Below, one piece after another: positions 35,275-44,262 of a stretch of DNA of 64,000 nucleotides (positions within the stretch are counted from its first letter, which is position 1; the number at the start of each line of letters is the position of its first letter). Made by a program: the position numbers and the translations under genes. Origin of the DNA: Burkholderiales bacterium (lineage in GTDB: Bacteria > Pseudomonadota > Gammaproteobacteria > Burkholderiales > Burkholderiaceae_E). The notes beneath the pieces were generated by a model. It was not told the DNA's origin, made no database searches, and saw only the letters and a list, made by a program, of their open reading frames with translations. The stretch spans positions 1-64,000 of the forward strand of contig JAPOKJ010000006.1 of NCBI GenBank assembly GCA_029977705.1, given 5' to 3'.

Positions 35275-36825
35275 ATGTATGCGGGACAGTTCCCGGTCAC
35301 CCATCCCGACCGGCCGGCGTTCATCATGGCCAGCAGTGGCGAGACCATCACCTACGCCCAGGTCGAGGCGCGCAGCAACCAGCTGGCCCACCTGTTGCGC
35401 CGGCATGGCCTGAAGCGGCTCGATCACTTCTCGATGTTCATGGAGAACAACAACCGGTACATCGAGACCTGCATGGCCGGCGAGCGCACCGGCCTGTACT
35501 ACACCTGTGTCAATTCCTACCTGAAGGCCGACGAGCTCGCCTACATCCTGAACAACAGCGAGTCCAAGGCGCTGGTCACGTCGATGTCGCGCCTCGATGT
35601 GGCGCGCGAGGCCCTGAAACAGGCGCCGGGCGTGACCCTGGTGCTGGTGGTCGATGCGCAGGGCGATATCGCACCCTTCCAGGATTTTGCCTCGGCGGTC
35701 GCCGGCCTGCCCACCACACCGGTTGCCGATGAATGGCTGGGCACACCGATGCTGTATTCCTCGGGCACCACCGGGCGGCCCAAGGGCATCGTCCGTCCCC
35801 TGCCCGAGAATCCTCCTGCCAAGCCCTTGCCGCTGTTCGATTTCCTGAACAAGCTGTGGCGCTACCGGGCCGACATGATCTACCTGTCGCCCGCCCCGAT
35901 GTATCACTCGGCGCCGCAGGCGGCGGTGGCCCTGACCATCCGCAACGGCGGCACGGTGATCGTGATGGAGCAGTTCGATCCCGAGCACTACCTGCAGCTG
36001 GTCGAAAAGTACAAGGTCTCGCACAGCCAGCTGGTGCCGACCATGTTCAGCCGCATGCTCAAGCTGCCCGAGAGCGTACGCACGAAATACGACCTGTCCT
36101 CGCTCGAGATCGCGGTGCATGCCGCCGCGCCCTGTCCGGCCCAGGTCAAGGAACAGATGATCGCCTGGTGGGGACCGATCATCCACGAGTACTACGGGGC
36201 GACCGAGGGTCTGGGCTTTACCGCCTGCGACACGCCGGAGTGGCTGGCCCATCGCGGGTCGGTAGGCAAGGTGCTGCTGGGCGACCTGCACATTCTCGAT
36301 GAGAACATGCAGCCGGTTCCCAAGGGCACGTCGGGCGAGATCTGGTTCAAGACGGCCACGCCCTTCGAGTATTTCAACGACCCGGCGCGTACCGCCGAGA
36401 CGCGATCGGCCGATGGCACGATGAGCACGGTGGGCGATGTCGGCTATGTGGACGACGACGGTTTTCTCTACCTGACTGACCGCTCCACCTTCATGATCAT
36501 CTCGGGCGGGGTGAACATCTATCCGCAGGAGTGCGAGAACCTGCTCATCACCCACCCCAAGGTGGCCGATGCTGCCGTCTTCGGCGTGCCCAACGAGGAC
36601 CTGGGCGAGGAGGTCAAGGCCGTCATCCAGGTCATGCCCGGCGTCACCGCCGGTCCGGCCCTGGCCCAGGAGCTGATCGATTTCTGCATGGCCCACCTGT
36701 CGCGCCAGAAGGTGCCGCGCTCGATCGATTTCATCGACGAGATGCCGCGCCTGCCCACCGGCAAGCTTTACAAGAAGCCGCTGCGCGAGAAATATTGGGC
36801 CGACCGCAAGACGCGCATTGTTTGA
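35275..36825 (+). CDS. AMP-forming acyl-CoA synthetase
   Basis: 516 aa adenylate-forming ligase. The P-loop-like YSSGTTGRPKGIVRP, YYGATEGLGF, GDVGYVDDDGFLYLTDRSTFMIISGGVNIYPQE (A8 hinge) and the C-terminal PTGKLYKKPLR lysine are all present. AAGGAGACAGCAGC precedes the ATG. It is followed after 54 bases by a SnoaL-like gene. Pairing with a SnoaL/NTF2-like protein is common in steroid or terpenoid-acid CoA pathways, but the substrate cannot be assigned. Confidence 0.92.
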   Translation: MYAGQFPVTHPDRPAFIMASSGETITYAQVEARSNQLAHLLRRHGLKRLDHFSMFMENNNRYIETCMAGERTGLYYTCVNSYLKADELAYILNNSESKALVTSMSRLDVAREALKQAPGVTLVLVVDAQGDIAPFQDFASAVAGLPTTPVADEWLGTPMLYSSGTTGRPKGIVRPLPENPPAKPLPLFDFLNKLWRYRADMIYLSPAPMYHSAPQAAVALTIRNGGTVIVMEQFDPEHYLQLVEKYKVSHSQLVPTMFSRMLKLPESVRTKYDLSSLEIAVHAAAPCPAQVKEQMIAWWGPIIHEYYGATEGLGFTACDTPEWLAHRGSVGKVLLGDLHILDENMQPVPKGTSGEIWFKTATPFEYFNDPARTAETRSADGTMSTVGDVGYVDDDGFLYLTDRSTFMIISGGVNIYPQECENLLITHPKVADAAVFGVPNEDLGEEVKAVIQVMPGVTAGPALAQELIDFCMAHLSRQKVPRSIDFIDEMPRLPTGKLYKKPLREKYWADRKTRIV

Positions 36826-36879
36826 GCAAGAGCAAGGAAGGCTGCCGCAGGGCGCCGATCCCTACAAGGAGTTGATCAC

Positions 36880-37545
36880 GTGTTTGGCATGATGCCCGGG
36901 ATGAGCGCCCCGGTGACGGATCTGAACGATCCGCAAACCCGCGCCGATGTGCAGGCCATCCGTCAGATGATCGAGAACTGGGCGATCTGGCGGGATGCAG
37001 GCGACTGGGACCGCTTTGCCACGGTCTGGCATCCGGAAGGCGTGATGATGGCCACCTGGTTCCAGGGACCCTATCAGGACTTCATTCGCGTCACCCGCGA
37101 GGGCTGGGACAAGGGCGTGAGCATCCTGCATTTTCTGGGTGGCAGCTCGGTCGAGATCAATGGCGACCGCGGCCTGGCGCAGACCAAGATGACCATCTCG
37201 CAGCGTGGCATGGTCGAGGGCGTCGATGGTCCGGTGCTGTGCGATGTCGTCTGCACGGGACGCTTCTTTGACTTCGTGATCCGCCACGAAGGCCAGTGGA
37301 AGCTGCTGCACCGTCAGCCGATCTACGAGAAGGATCGCATCGATCCGGTCGACCCTTCCGCGCAATTGAAGCTGGACAAGGACCTGCTCGCCACCTTCCC
37401 GGAAGGCTATCGCCACCTGGCCTACATCCAGACGCGCATTGGCTACAAGGTGAAGATGGACATGCCGATGCTCAAGGGACAGGAAGTGCAGTCCCTGTAC
37501 GGGCACGGCGCCTGTTACCTGGGCGGCGGTCCGCTGCTGCGCTGA
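36880..37545 (+). CDS. SnoaL/NTF2-like protein
   Basis: 221 aa, soluble. Residues 25-150 show the cone-shaped NTF2-like pattern: IRQMIENWAIWRDAGDWDRFATVWHPEGVMMATW, then VSILHFLGGSSVEINGDRGLAQTKMTISQRG and a WKLLHRQPIYEKDRIDPVDP strand. The final 60 residues are an extension rich in conserved-looking aromatic residues. GTG at 36880 has AAGGAG seven bases upstream; the ATG three codons later is not as well placed. Members act as isomerases, dehydratases or small oxygenase subunits. No alpha subunit is adjacent, so I leave the activity open. Confidence 0.75.
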   Translation: MFGMMPGMSAPVTDLNDPQTRADVQAIRQMIENWAIWRDAGDWDRFATVWHPEGVMMATWFQGPYQDFIRVTREGWDKGVSILHFLGGSSVEINGDRGLAQTKMTISQRGMVEGVDGPVLCDVVCTGRFFDFVIRHEGQWKLLHRQPIYEKDRIDPVDPSAQLKLDKDLLATFPEGYRHLAYIQTRIGYKVKMDMPMLKGQEVQSLYGHGACYLGGGPLLR

Positions 37546-37567
37546 GAACCCGGAGGCAGGCGCGCAG

Positions 37568-37606
37568 CCAGGGAATTTCCCCAGGGACCTTCCCCAGGGA
37601 CCTTCC
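37568..37606. repeat. Three tandem 13-bp repeats in a convergent gap
   Basis: Units at 37568-37580, 37581-37593 and 37594-37606; the last two are identical (CCAGGGACCTTCC) and the first differs at two positions. Each carries a small GGGA...TCCC dyad. The array ends exactly at the stop codon of the PhyH gene and lies 22 bases after the SnoaL stop. It could act as a weak bidirectional terminator or a variable-number repeat. Confidence 0.85.
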
Positions 37607-38527
37607 CTAACGCCTGGGTGCGTCCGCCGTTCCGAAGTACGGTTGCCTGAGCGAGCGCTGGTTCTCGTAGATCGAGCCCTGGTTCAGCGCCGCCGGCAGG
37701 GGCAGGCGGACCGGCACATTGGTGCAGCGGGGCACCATCGGATCATCCTCGCCACAGAGCAGCAGGTTCTTGTAATCGTTCCAGGGGGCCTGATTCTTGG
37801 CCAGCAGGGGCCAGGCGTCGGCGGCGCGATACTGGTAGAGCAGCAGGCGCCGTTCTTTGTCCGATGTGTTGACCGCCGAGCCGTGCACGGTGCGCACATG
37901 GTGCACGGTGATGCTGCCGGCCTTGCCGGTCAGGGGCACGGCCCGGCTGAAGTCGAGTTCACGGCGGGTAGGATCCATGGCGCCGCAGAAGTAGCCCTCG
38001 GCATCATGATGGTCGTACACCGGCCCGCGGTGGCTGCCCGGGATGCACAGCAGCGGCCCGTTCTCGAGCAGCATGTCGTCCATCATCACGCCCACTGCCG
38101 CCAGATCGTCATTGGTGTGCGGATAAAAGGCCCAGTCCTGGTGCCACTCCACCGCCGCGCCATAGCCGGCCGACTTCAGGTTCAGCTTGGAGGCGTCATA
38201 GCGGATGGCCGGGTGTATCAGGGCCTGCAGCACGGCCAGGATACCGGGGTGGCGCATGATCCTGTCGTACACCGGATCCACATCGGTGGGCGACTTGATG
38301 CGGCGAACGCGTGGTTGTTCGGCGCTGTGCGTGGGTTCCAGATCGTAGATCCTGTCGTGCTGGCTGACGCTGCGCGAGCGCTCGACCAGTTCGTCGGTGA
38401 CGCGGCGCAGGTCCTGCACATCCTGTTCGCTCAGCACGTTGTCGATGACCACGAAACCGTCGCGATGGTACGCGGCGATCTGTGCAGCCGTGACGGCCGG
38501 GATGGCAATCGGGTCGTTATATCCCAT
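37607..38527 (-). CDS. Phytanoyl-CoA dioxygenase (PhyH) family protein
   Basis: 306 aa from ATG 38527 (GGAGCGCCTCC upstream). Fe(II)/2-oxoglutarate oxygenase with H129 and D131 (EWHQDW) and distal H215 (RTVHGSAVN), followed by KERRLLLYQY, where an Arg would bind 2-oxoglutarate. The double-stranded beta-helix core spans about 105-235. It is the last gene of the long minus operon with TRAP, CoA ligase and crotonase genes, which suggests hydroxylation of an imported acid or its CoA ester. The exact substrate is unknown. Confidence 0.9.
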   Translation of the reverse strand: MGYNDPIAIPAVTAAQIAAYHRDGFVVIDNVLSEQDVQDLRRVTDELVERSRSVSQHDRIYDLEPTHSAEQPRVRRIKSPTDVDPVYDRIMRHPGILAVLQALIHPAIRYDASKLNLKSAGYGAAVEWHQDWAFYPHTNDDLAAVGVMMDDMLLENGPLLCIPGSHRGPVYDHHDAEGYFCGAMDPTRRELDFSRAVPLTGKAGSITVHHVRTVHGSAVNTSDKERRLLLYQYRAADAWPLLAKNQAPWNDYKNLLLCGEDDPMVPRCTNVPVRLPLPAALNQGSIYENQRSLRQPYFGTADAPRR

Positions 38528-38546
38528 GGAGGCGCTCCGGTTGGTT

Positions 38547-39062
38547 TCAGGCTGCTGGCAAATCGTCCAGCATGTAGACACGGACCAGCACGGCCTGCAG
38601 GGCCGGTGCCAGCGGATGAAGGCTGCCCACCAGGATGCGGCGGTTCAGCCATTGCCAGGGGCCCTCGGGCGCGGTGACCAGCACCCGCGACAGGGCGTAT
38701 CGGACGGGCTGGCGCGCCTCGTCGATCAGGACCTGGTTGTGGACGCTGATGAGGGCGCCGTCATCGGTCTGCATTTCGTAGATGGCCTGCAGTTCCTTGA
38801 CGCCGTCGGCGCGCATCAGCTGTCGGTCGGCACCACCGGCCAAGACCTGGCCGGACAGCCCGGGAGCGCCGGGGCCAGCCCAGAATCGGCCACCGGTGAT
38901 CGGGATGATCCAGCGTTCCCCCAGCGGAGAGGTACCCAGATCCTGGCGCGGCGAGACGGTGACGACCGCCTGCCACAGCAGGGGCGTCTGCAGGGCCGGC
39001 AGGGCAATGCCGGCTGCACGGGCCTGCAGCTCGGCGAGGGCGGGCAGGGTATCGGTGCTCAC
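38547..39062 (-). CDS. DUF3237 family protein
   Basis: 171 aa. The pattern GERWIIPITGGRFWAGPGAPGLSGQVLAGGADRQLMRADGVKELQAIYEMQTDDGALISVHNQ is typical of DUF3237 (UPF0311), a small beta-barrel family of unknown function common in catabolic operons. The chosen start is GTG at 39062, with only a distant AGG; the true start could be a little different. It lies 39 bases after the HAD gene and 19 bases before the PhyH start. Confidence 0.8.
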   Translation of the reverse strand: MSTDTLPALAELQARAAGIALPALQTPLLWQAVVTVSPRQDLGTSPLGERWIIPITGGRFWAGPGAPGLSGQVLAGGADRQLMRADGVKELQAIYEMQTDDGALISVHNQVLIDEARQPVRYALSRVLVTAPEGPWQWLNRRILVGSLHPLAPALQAVLVRVYMLDDLPAA

Positions 39063-39101
39063 GGTGTCTGGCTGTGCCTCATCGGGTTCCTGCGCGTGCG
39101 C

Positions 39102-39752
39102 CTAACGCAGGGCAAAGCCCACGAGCCGCTCGAGTTCGTCCAGGGCAGGCGCTGCATCACCGACCTTGATGGTGTGCATGCCCATCTCGCGAGCCGGCTT
39201 CAGGTTGATGCCCAGATCATCCAGATAGATGCAGGCACTGGCCGGCAGGGCCAGCCTGTCGAGCATCATCTGGTAGATGCGCGGGTCGGGCTTGCGAACG
39301 CCGGCCTTGGCGCTTTCGATGATCTCGTGGAACAGGCCCATGATTTCCTGCTTGTACAAGGCCCCCATCGGGCTGACGCTCATGGCCTTGAAATTGTTGG
39401 TGATGCAGGCGATCTTCATGCGTGCGCGCAGGCGGCGCAAGGCCTCGACCATCTCGGGGCGGATGTGACCGGAGAGCAGGGGCAGCACATCACGGCCGGG
39501 CACTTCATGCCCCAGCGCGCGGCTTTCGGCGGCGAAGGCCTCATCGAAGGCCTCCAGGCCAATATCGCTGCGCTCGAGTTTTGCCCAGGCATTGTCGTGC
39601 GGGTTGGTGGCATTGACCTTGCGCAGCAGGCCGGCCGGCAGGCCCTTCTCGGTTTCATAGCGGCTGAAGGCCTCGAAGGGGCTCGACGAGATGACCCCGC
39701 CGAAATCGAAGATGACGGCCTGGATCACAGGGGAGCCGGAGCCGCCGCTCAT
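39102..39752 (-). CDS. HAD-IA family hydrolase
   Basis: 216 aa. Motif I VIFDFGGVISSSPFEAF, cap helices from about 20 to 90, motif II ACITNNFK, the lysine region AGVRKPDPRIYQMM and motif IV YLDDLGINLKPAREMGM. This matches the group containing the N-terminal phosphatase of soluble epoxide hydrolase and ACAD10-like proteins. The ATG overlaps the crotonase stop (ATGA). It is probably a small-molecule phosphatase. Confidence 0.87.
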   Translation of the reverse strand: MSGGSGSPVIQAVIFDFGGVISSSPFEAFSRYETEKGLPAGLLRKVNATNPHDNAWAKLERSDIGLEAFDEAFAAESRALGHEVPGRDVLPLLSGHIRPEMVEALRRLRARMKIACITNNFKAMSVSPMGALYKQEIMGLFHEIIESAKAGVRKPDPRIYQMMLDRLALPASACIYLDDLGINLKPAREMGMHTIKVGDAAPALDELERLVGFALR

Positions 39753-40567
39753 GCCACCGGGTCCTTGAAGTTGGCCGGGCGTTTTTCCAGGCTGGCACGC
39801 ACCGCCTCGGTCTGGTTCGGGCTGCCGATGATGGCTTGCTGCTCGACCGATTCGGCCATCAGCAATTCGGCGGGGCCACCGGTTTCGGTCAGGTTCATCA
39901 GCCGCTTGCCCGCACGGATGGCGTCCGGGTTGCTGCCGGCGATCTGCCGGGCCAGGGCCATCGCATCGCGCAGCGGGTCGTCACTCAGTCGGGTGGCCAG
40001 ACCCAGTTCGACGGCCTCAGGACCCAGCACCATGCGCCCGGTGTAGGTCAACTCGCGCAGATGGTCGGCACGCACCAGATGCTTGAGCAGGGGCACACCG
40101 GCCATGTCCGGCACCAGGCCCCATTTGATCTCGAGAACCGACATCCGGGTTTCGGGATGGACGATGCGGATATCGGCGCCCAGGGCCACCTGAAGGCCGC
40201 CACCGAGGGCGACCCCGTGCACGGCGGCGATCACCGGCACCGGCAGGGTGTGCCAGCCCCAGGCCACCTGCTGCGGCGAATTGGCCAGGCCATGGGTGCG
40301 GGTGCGCAGGTCGCGGGCCTGCGGCAGGCCGGTGCCCCCGCCCTGGCTCATCGCCTGGAAGCGGCCCATGTCCAGGCCGGCGCAGAAGGCGCGACCCTCG
40401 CCCGAGATCACCACCACGCGCACCTTGGCATTGGCGCGCAGGGATTCGCTGGCAGCGACCAGGGCCTCGAACATCGCCGGATCGAGCGCGTTCATCTTGT
40501 CGGCACGGTTCATGCGCACATGCGCGATGCCTTGTTCATCGATCGTGGTCAGGACGCGATCATTCAT
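39749..40567 (-). CDS. Enoyl-CoA hydratase/isomerase (crotonase)
   Basis: 272 aa. The oxyanion-hole segments SGEGRAFCAGLDMGRF and VHGVALGGGLQVALGADIRI are present. RMSVLEIKWGLVPDMAGVPLL follows; in this family the position after GL is often the acid/base Glu and here it is less clear, so hydratase versus isomerase activity cannot be decided. GGAG lies eight bases before the ATG. It lies 12 bases after the CoA ligase gene. Confidence 0.9.
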   Translation of the reverse strand: MNDRVLTTIDEQGIAHVRMNRADKMNALDPAMFEALVAASESLRANAKVRVVVISGEGRAFCAGLDMGRFQAMSQGGGTGLPQARDLRTRTHGLANSPQQVAWGWHTLPVPVIAAVHGVALGGGLQVALGADIRIVHPETRMSVLEIKWGLVPDMAGVPLLKHLVRADHLRELTYTGRMVLGPEAVELGLATRLSDDPLRDAMALARQIAGSNPDAIRAGKRLMNLTETGGPAELLMAESVEQQAIIGSPNQTEAVRASLEKRPANFKDPVA

Positions 40568-40579
40568 GGGAGGACTCCT

Positions 40580-42184
40580 TCAGGATGTTGCTTTCGGTGT
40601 TTCGGCGATCAGCTGCTTGCGCAGTTCGGCCTTGGCGATCTTCTCGAGCGTGGAGCGGGGCAATTCGCTGACCATGCGGATCTCGCGGGGCTGCTTGAAA
40701 TCGGCCAGTTGCGCGGCGCAGGCAGCGGCAATGCGCGCGGACAGGTCGGCCGGCGCATTGGCGGCCGGCAGCACGAATGCCACCGGCACCTCGTCGAGCA
40801 TGGCATGCTTTTTCGCGACGATGGCGCACTCGCCCACGCCAGGCACCAGCATGATGACGCGCTCGATCTCGGAGGCGGCGACATTCTCGCCACCGACCTT
40901 GAGCATGTCCTTGTCGCGATCGCCGAACTGGATCGTGCCGTCCTCGAGCAGGTTGACGCGATCGCCGGTGCGAAACCAGCCCTCGGGGTCGAAGCTGTCG
41001 GCAGTGGCCTTGGCATTGCCCAGGTATTCGCGAAACAGCGACAGGCCGCGCACGCCGCGGATCAGCAGGTGTCCGGAACCTCCGGGCGCGATGGCGCGCG
41101 ACTCGCGCACCGGCCGCTCGTCGTTGTCGACGATGGCGATCTCGTACTCGGGCGCGGGTCGACCGATCGCACCATTGACGGCGCTCAGGTAGGGCGAGCT
41201 GACGATGCCATGGGTGATGGTCTCGGTCATGCCCCACCAACCGAGGGTCTTGATGCCGAAGTGCTGCTCGAGCGGATGCGCGATGGCGCCCATGCCCCAC
41301 ATCCGGTAGCGGTGATGGGCCGGCACATCGATCGTCATCAGGGCCTTGGTGCAAAAGCCGATCATCGAGGTCCAGGTGCAGCCATGGGCCAGCGAGACCG
41401 GCCAGAAGCGGCTGGTCGAAAAGCGCGGCTGTACCACGGCGGTCGCACCGATCCAGAGCGTGGCGAGCACCGAGTAGGCCTGGGCATTGGTGTGGAACAG
41501 GGGCAGATGCACCAGATGCACGTCGTCCGGGCGCAGGTCCTCGTGGACGGCATTGATGCGCGCACCCCACAGGGCATTGGCATGGGTCCACAGCACGGCC
41601 TTGGGGCGCGAGGTGGTCCCCGAGGTGAACTGCACGCTGCACGGGGCCAGCGGATCATGCGGCCGCATCGGGGGTGCCTCGGCATCGAGGCTGGCCCAGC
41701 TGGAGGCGGCATCGGTGGCGCCGGACACCGGCGTACCGGCGTCGTTGTCGGTCACCACCATCCAGCGCAGGCCCTTGCACGAGGCCGCCACGCGCGCCGC
41801 AAAGCGGGGCTGGGTGATGGCGCATACCGCGCCGCAGTGGTCGGCGTAATAGGTCAGTTCGTCGTCGGCCGCACGCGCATTGGTGGTCACCGCCACGGCG
41901 CCGATCCAGGTGCAGGCATACCAGGCCAGCAGGCATTCCAGGCTGTTTTCCATGTGGATCAGCACATACTCGCCCTGGCGCACGCCGCGCCGCGCCAGAC
42001 CGCCGGCCACCCGGCCGACACGATGCAGGAACTGGCCGTAGCTCAGGCTCACCGGTGGCGAATCGAAGGGTTCCCAGATGATGAAGGGATGGTCGCGGCG
42101 GGTGCGGGCGCGCTCGGCCAGCAGCCAGGGCACATCCATGCCGGTGAAGGGGTGGGGGTCTTGGGGGCCGAGCAGCAATCTCAT
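40580..42184 (-). CDS. AMP-forming acyl-CoA ligase
   Basis: 534 aa. VQFTSGTTSRPKAVLWTHANA, WWGMTETI, RTGDRVNLLEDGTIQFGDRDKDMLKVGGENVAASEIE and C-terminal RSTLEKIAKAELRK define a full adenylate-forming ligase (class I acyl-CoA synthetase). SGTTSRPK has Ser where most have Gly. It lies between the AroE-like gene (83 bases) and the crotonase, and would activate the imported acid for the rest of the operon. Confidence 0.92.
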   Translation of the reverse strand: MRLLLGPQDPHPFTGMDVPWLLAERARTRRDHPFIIWEPFDSPPVSLSYGQFLHRVGRVAGGLARRGVRQGEYVLIHMENSLECLLAWYACTWIGAVAVTTNARAADDELTYYADHCGAVCAITQPRFAARVAASCKGLRWMVVTDNDAGTPVSGATDAASSWASLDAEAPPMRPHDPLAPCSVQFTSGTTSRPKAVLWTHANALWGARINAVHEDLRPDDVHLVHLPLFHTNAQAYSVLATLWIGATAVVQPRFSTSRFWPVSLAHGCTWTSMIGFCTKALMTIDVPAHHRYRMWGMGAIAHPLEQHFGIKTLGWWGMTETITHGIVSSPYLSAVNGAIGRPAPEYEIAIVDNDERPVRESRAIAPGGSGHLLIRGVRGLSLFREYLGNAKATADSFDPEGWFRTGDRVNLLEDGTIQFGDRDKDMLKVGGENVAASEIERVIMLVPGVGECAIVAKKHAMLDEVPVAFVLPAANAPADLSARIAAACAAQLADFKQPREIRMVSELPRSTLEKIAKAELRKQLIAETPKATS

Positions 42185-42267
42185 GCGGCGAGGCTATCAC
42201 GGTCAGCCGCCCGGGCGCGTCCGCCGAAGCTGCAAAGTGAGAAGCCGCCGGCCTGGCCCGGCGGGGT

Positions 42268-43092
42268 TCAGGCAGCCAGTGCGCGCAACTGTTCGGCCGA
42301 GGTGCCGGGCAGCCCGAAATACTCAAGATAGGCGGGAATCTGCTCGTACAGCATGTCCGAGCCGACCTGGATGCGGCAGCCGCGCGCGCGCGCCGCCTGC
42401 AGGAAGGCCGTCATCTCGGTACGCATCACCACCTCTCCGACAAAACTGCCGGGGCTGATGCGGTTCATGTCCATGGGCAGGGGGTCGCCCTCATTCATGC
42501 CCATCGGCGTGGCATTGACGATCAGGTCGTAGCCAGAGGGGTCATTGCTGCCGGTGTTCACTCGAAGCGCCGGGTAGTGTTCGCGCAGGCGCGCCCCCAG
42601 GCCCTCGGCGGCACGCTCCCGCAGGTCGAACAGGCCCAGGGCTGCGACGCCGGCACGCGCCAGCGATGCGGCGATCGCCGAGCCCACGCCCCCGCTGCCC
42701 ACCACCAGGGCTGACTTGCCGCGTGGGTCGAGCCCCTTGCGCCGGATACCCCTCACGAAGCCCTCGCCATCGAACAAGTCTCCCTGCAGGCGGCCGTTGC
42801 CATCGCGGCGCACGGCATTGCAGGCGCCGGCGATGCGCGCCGTCGGCGAGACTTCATCGAGCAGGCCCACCGTGGTCACCTTGTGCGGCATGGTGATCAG
42901 TGCGCCCCGGATATTGGTGAGCGTGAACACCGCGCGCAGGAAGGCTGGGTAATCGGGTGCCTGACAGCCCATCGGCACGACCACCGCATCGATGCCGGCT
43001 TGCTCGAAATAGGGGTTGTAGATCATCGGCGACTTGAACGCGAAGGTCGGATAGCCGATGTGGGCAATGAGCAAGGTGTTGCCGGTGATCAT
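42268..43092 (-). CDS. Shikimate/quinate dehydrogenase-like protein with altered substrate motif
   Basis: 274 aa, AroE fold. The N-terminal substrate domain has IGYPTFAFKSPMIYN where canonical AroE has HSKSPxIHN, so the first substrate-binding Ser is replaced by Phe. LITMPHK keeps the catalytic Lys, and GDLFDGEGF keeps the Asp of NTDGxGF. The NADP domain has VVGSGGVGSAIAASLARAG. It lies in a TRAP/CoA-ligase operon, not with aromatic biosynthesis genes. It is likely a catabolic dehydrogenase for quinate or another hydroxy acid rather than the housekeeping AroE. Both points are inference. Confidence 0.82.
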   Translation of the reverse strand: MITGNTLLIAHIGYPTFAFKSPMIYNPYFEQAGIDAVVVPMGCQAPDYPAFLRAVFTLTNIRGALITMPHKVTTVGLLDEVSPTARIAGACNAVRRDGNGRLQGDLFDGEGFVRGIRRKGLDPRGKSALVVGSGGVGSAIAASLARAGVAALGLFDLRERAAEGLGARLREHYPALRVNTGSNDPSGYDLIVNATPMGMNEGDPLPMDMNRISPGSFVGEVVMRTEMTAFLQAARARGCRIQVGSDMLYEQIPAYLEYFGLPGTSAEQLRALAA

Positions 43093-43128
43093 GAGGGTCC
43101 CGTTGCCAGGTGTCGGTAAGTCAAGCCC

Positions 43129-44142
43129 TTACCGGGCGCCGCGCAGGGCGTTCAGCTCCAGCATCAGGGCCTTGGTGGTGCCAGGGCCGACGATCTCGGA
43201 GTACTTGTCGATGACTGGCTTCATCTTGTCGCGCAGTTTTTTCATTTCGCTGGCATCAAATTGGGTGACCTGCATGCCCGCCTTCTTGAGCTGGTCGACC
43301 ACTTCGGCGGCCTGCTTGCGCGAGGCAGCACGATTGGCCTTGGTGGCCTCGAGCGCGGCTTCGGCAAAGATCTTCTTCTCGTCGGCACTGAACGTGTCCC
43401 AGGTCTTCTTGCTGATGATCACCGACTGCGGGTTGTAGACATGGTGCGTCAGCGCCAGGTGCTTTTGCACCTCGTAGAACTTGTTGGCGGCAATCACGGT
43501 CAGCGGGTTTTCCTGACCGTCGATGGCCTTCTGCTCGAGGGCGGCATACACCTCGGGAAAGGCCAGCGGCGTCGGGTTCGCGCCCAGGGCCTTGACCCAG
43601 TCCAGGTTGATCGGATTGGGAATGACGCGGATCTTCAGGCCGGCAATGTCCTCGACCTTGTTCAGCGGACGGCGGCTGTTGGTCATGTCGCGAAAGCCGA
43701 GTTCGAAATAACCCAGGCCGATCAGGCCCTTCTCGGTCAGGCGACCGTGCATCATCTTGCCGAATTGGCCATCGACCACGGCATCGGCCTCTTTTTCGTT
43801 GGCAAACAGGAAGGGGAAGTCGTAGATCGCAAATTCCTTGACCTGGCTGGCCAGGATGCCCGAGTTCATCGAGGCCATGTCGATGGTGCCGCCCTGCATG
43901 GCCGACACCGTCGGTGCATCGCCGCCGAGCACACCGCCCGGGAACAGGTTGATCTTGATTTTGCCGCCCGACTTGGCCGCCACCACTTCGGCAAATTTTT
44001 CCATGCCGATCACGATCGGGTGCCCTTTCGGGTTCTGCGTCGCGAACTTGAGGCTGCGCTCCTTGATGTCGGCCGCATGGGACAGGGGCAGGGCGGCCAG
44101 GGCAAGGCTGGCCACAAGGGATTTGAGCAAGAGGCGTTTCAT
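43129..44142 (-). CDS. TRAP transporter substrate-binding protein DctP (second system)
   Basis: 337 aa. The signal peptide LLLKSLVASLALAALPLSHA precedes KFATQNPKGHPIVIGMEKFAEVVAAKSGGKIKINLFPGG. The core segment IAGLKIRVIPNPINLDWVKALGANPTPLAFPEVYAALEQKAIDGQENP has the conserved Arg and the carboxylate-clamp region. It lies downstream of dctQM (120-base gap) and 36 bases before the AroE-like gene. The gap 44143-44262 shows no clear gene or terminator. Confidence 0.95.
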   Translation of the reverse strand: MKRLLLKSLVASLALAALPLSHAADIKERSLKFATQNPKGHPIVIGMEKFAEVVAAKSGGKIKINLFPGGVLGGDAPTVSAMQGGTIDMASMNSGILASQVKEFAIYDFPFLFANEKEADAVVDGQFGKMMHGRLTEKGLIGLGYFELGFRDMTNSRRPLNKVEDIAGLKIRVIPNPINLDWVKALGANPTPLAFPEVYAALEQKAIDGQENPLTVIAANKFYEVQKHLALTHHVYNPQSVIISKKTWDTFSADEKKIFAEAALEATKANRAASRKQAAEVVDQLKKAGMQVTQFDASEMKKLRDKMKPVIDKYSEIVGPGTTKALMLELNALRGAR

Positions 44143-44262
44143 GGCTGAGGGTTTCCGGGGGGACGAAAAGTGATGTGAAAAGTGGACGTAAAAGAGGGGC
44201 TGCGGGGGCAGGACGAGTCAGTTCAAAGGGACGGAGGGGTGGGTGAGACCTGTGCGGCCCGC

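Noticed and set aside
36880-37545. SnoaL-like protein as a third ring-hydroxylating oxygenase beta subunit
   Set aside because: No alpha subunit is adjacent, and the C-terminal extension and motifs differ from the two clear beta subunits.
37568-37606. Tandem repeats as a small CRISPR array
   Set aside because: Units are 13 bp, directly adjacent without spacers, and no cas genes are present.
42268-43092. Housekeeping aroE
   Set aside because: Substrate-binding motif is altered and the gene sits inside a catabolic TRAP operon; a biosynthetic role is less likely though not excluded.
44143-44262. Small gene in the gap between dctM and dctP
   Set aside because: No open frame with a start, ribosome-binding site and recognisable protein was found.
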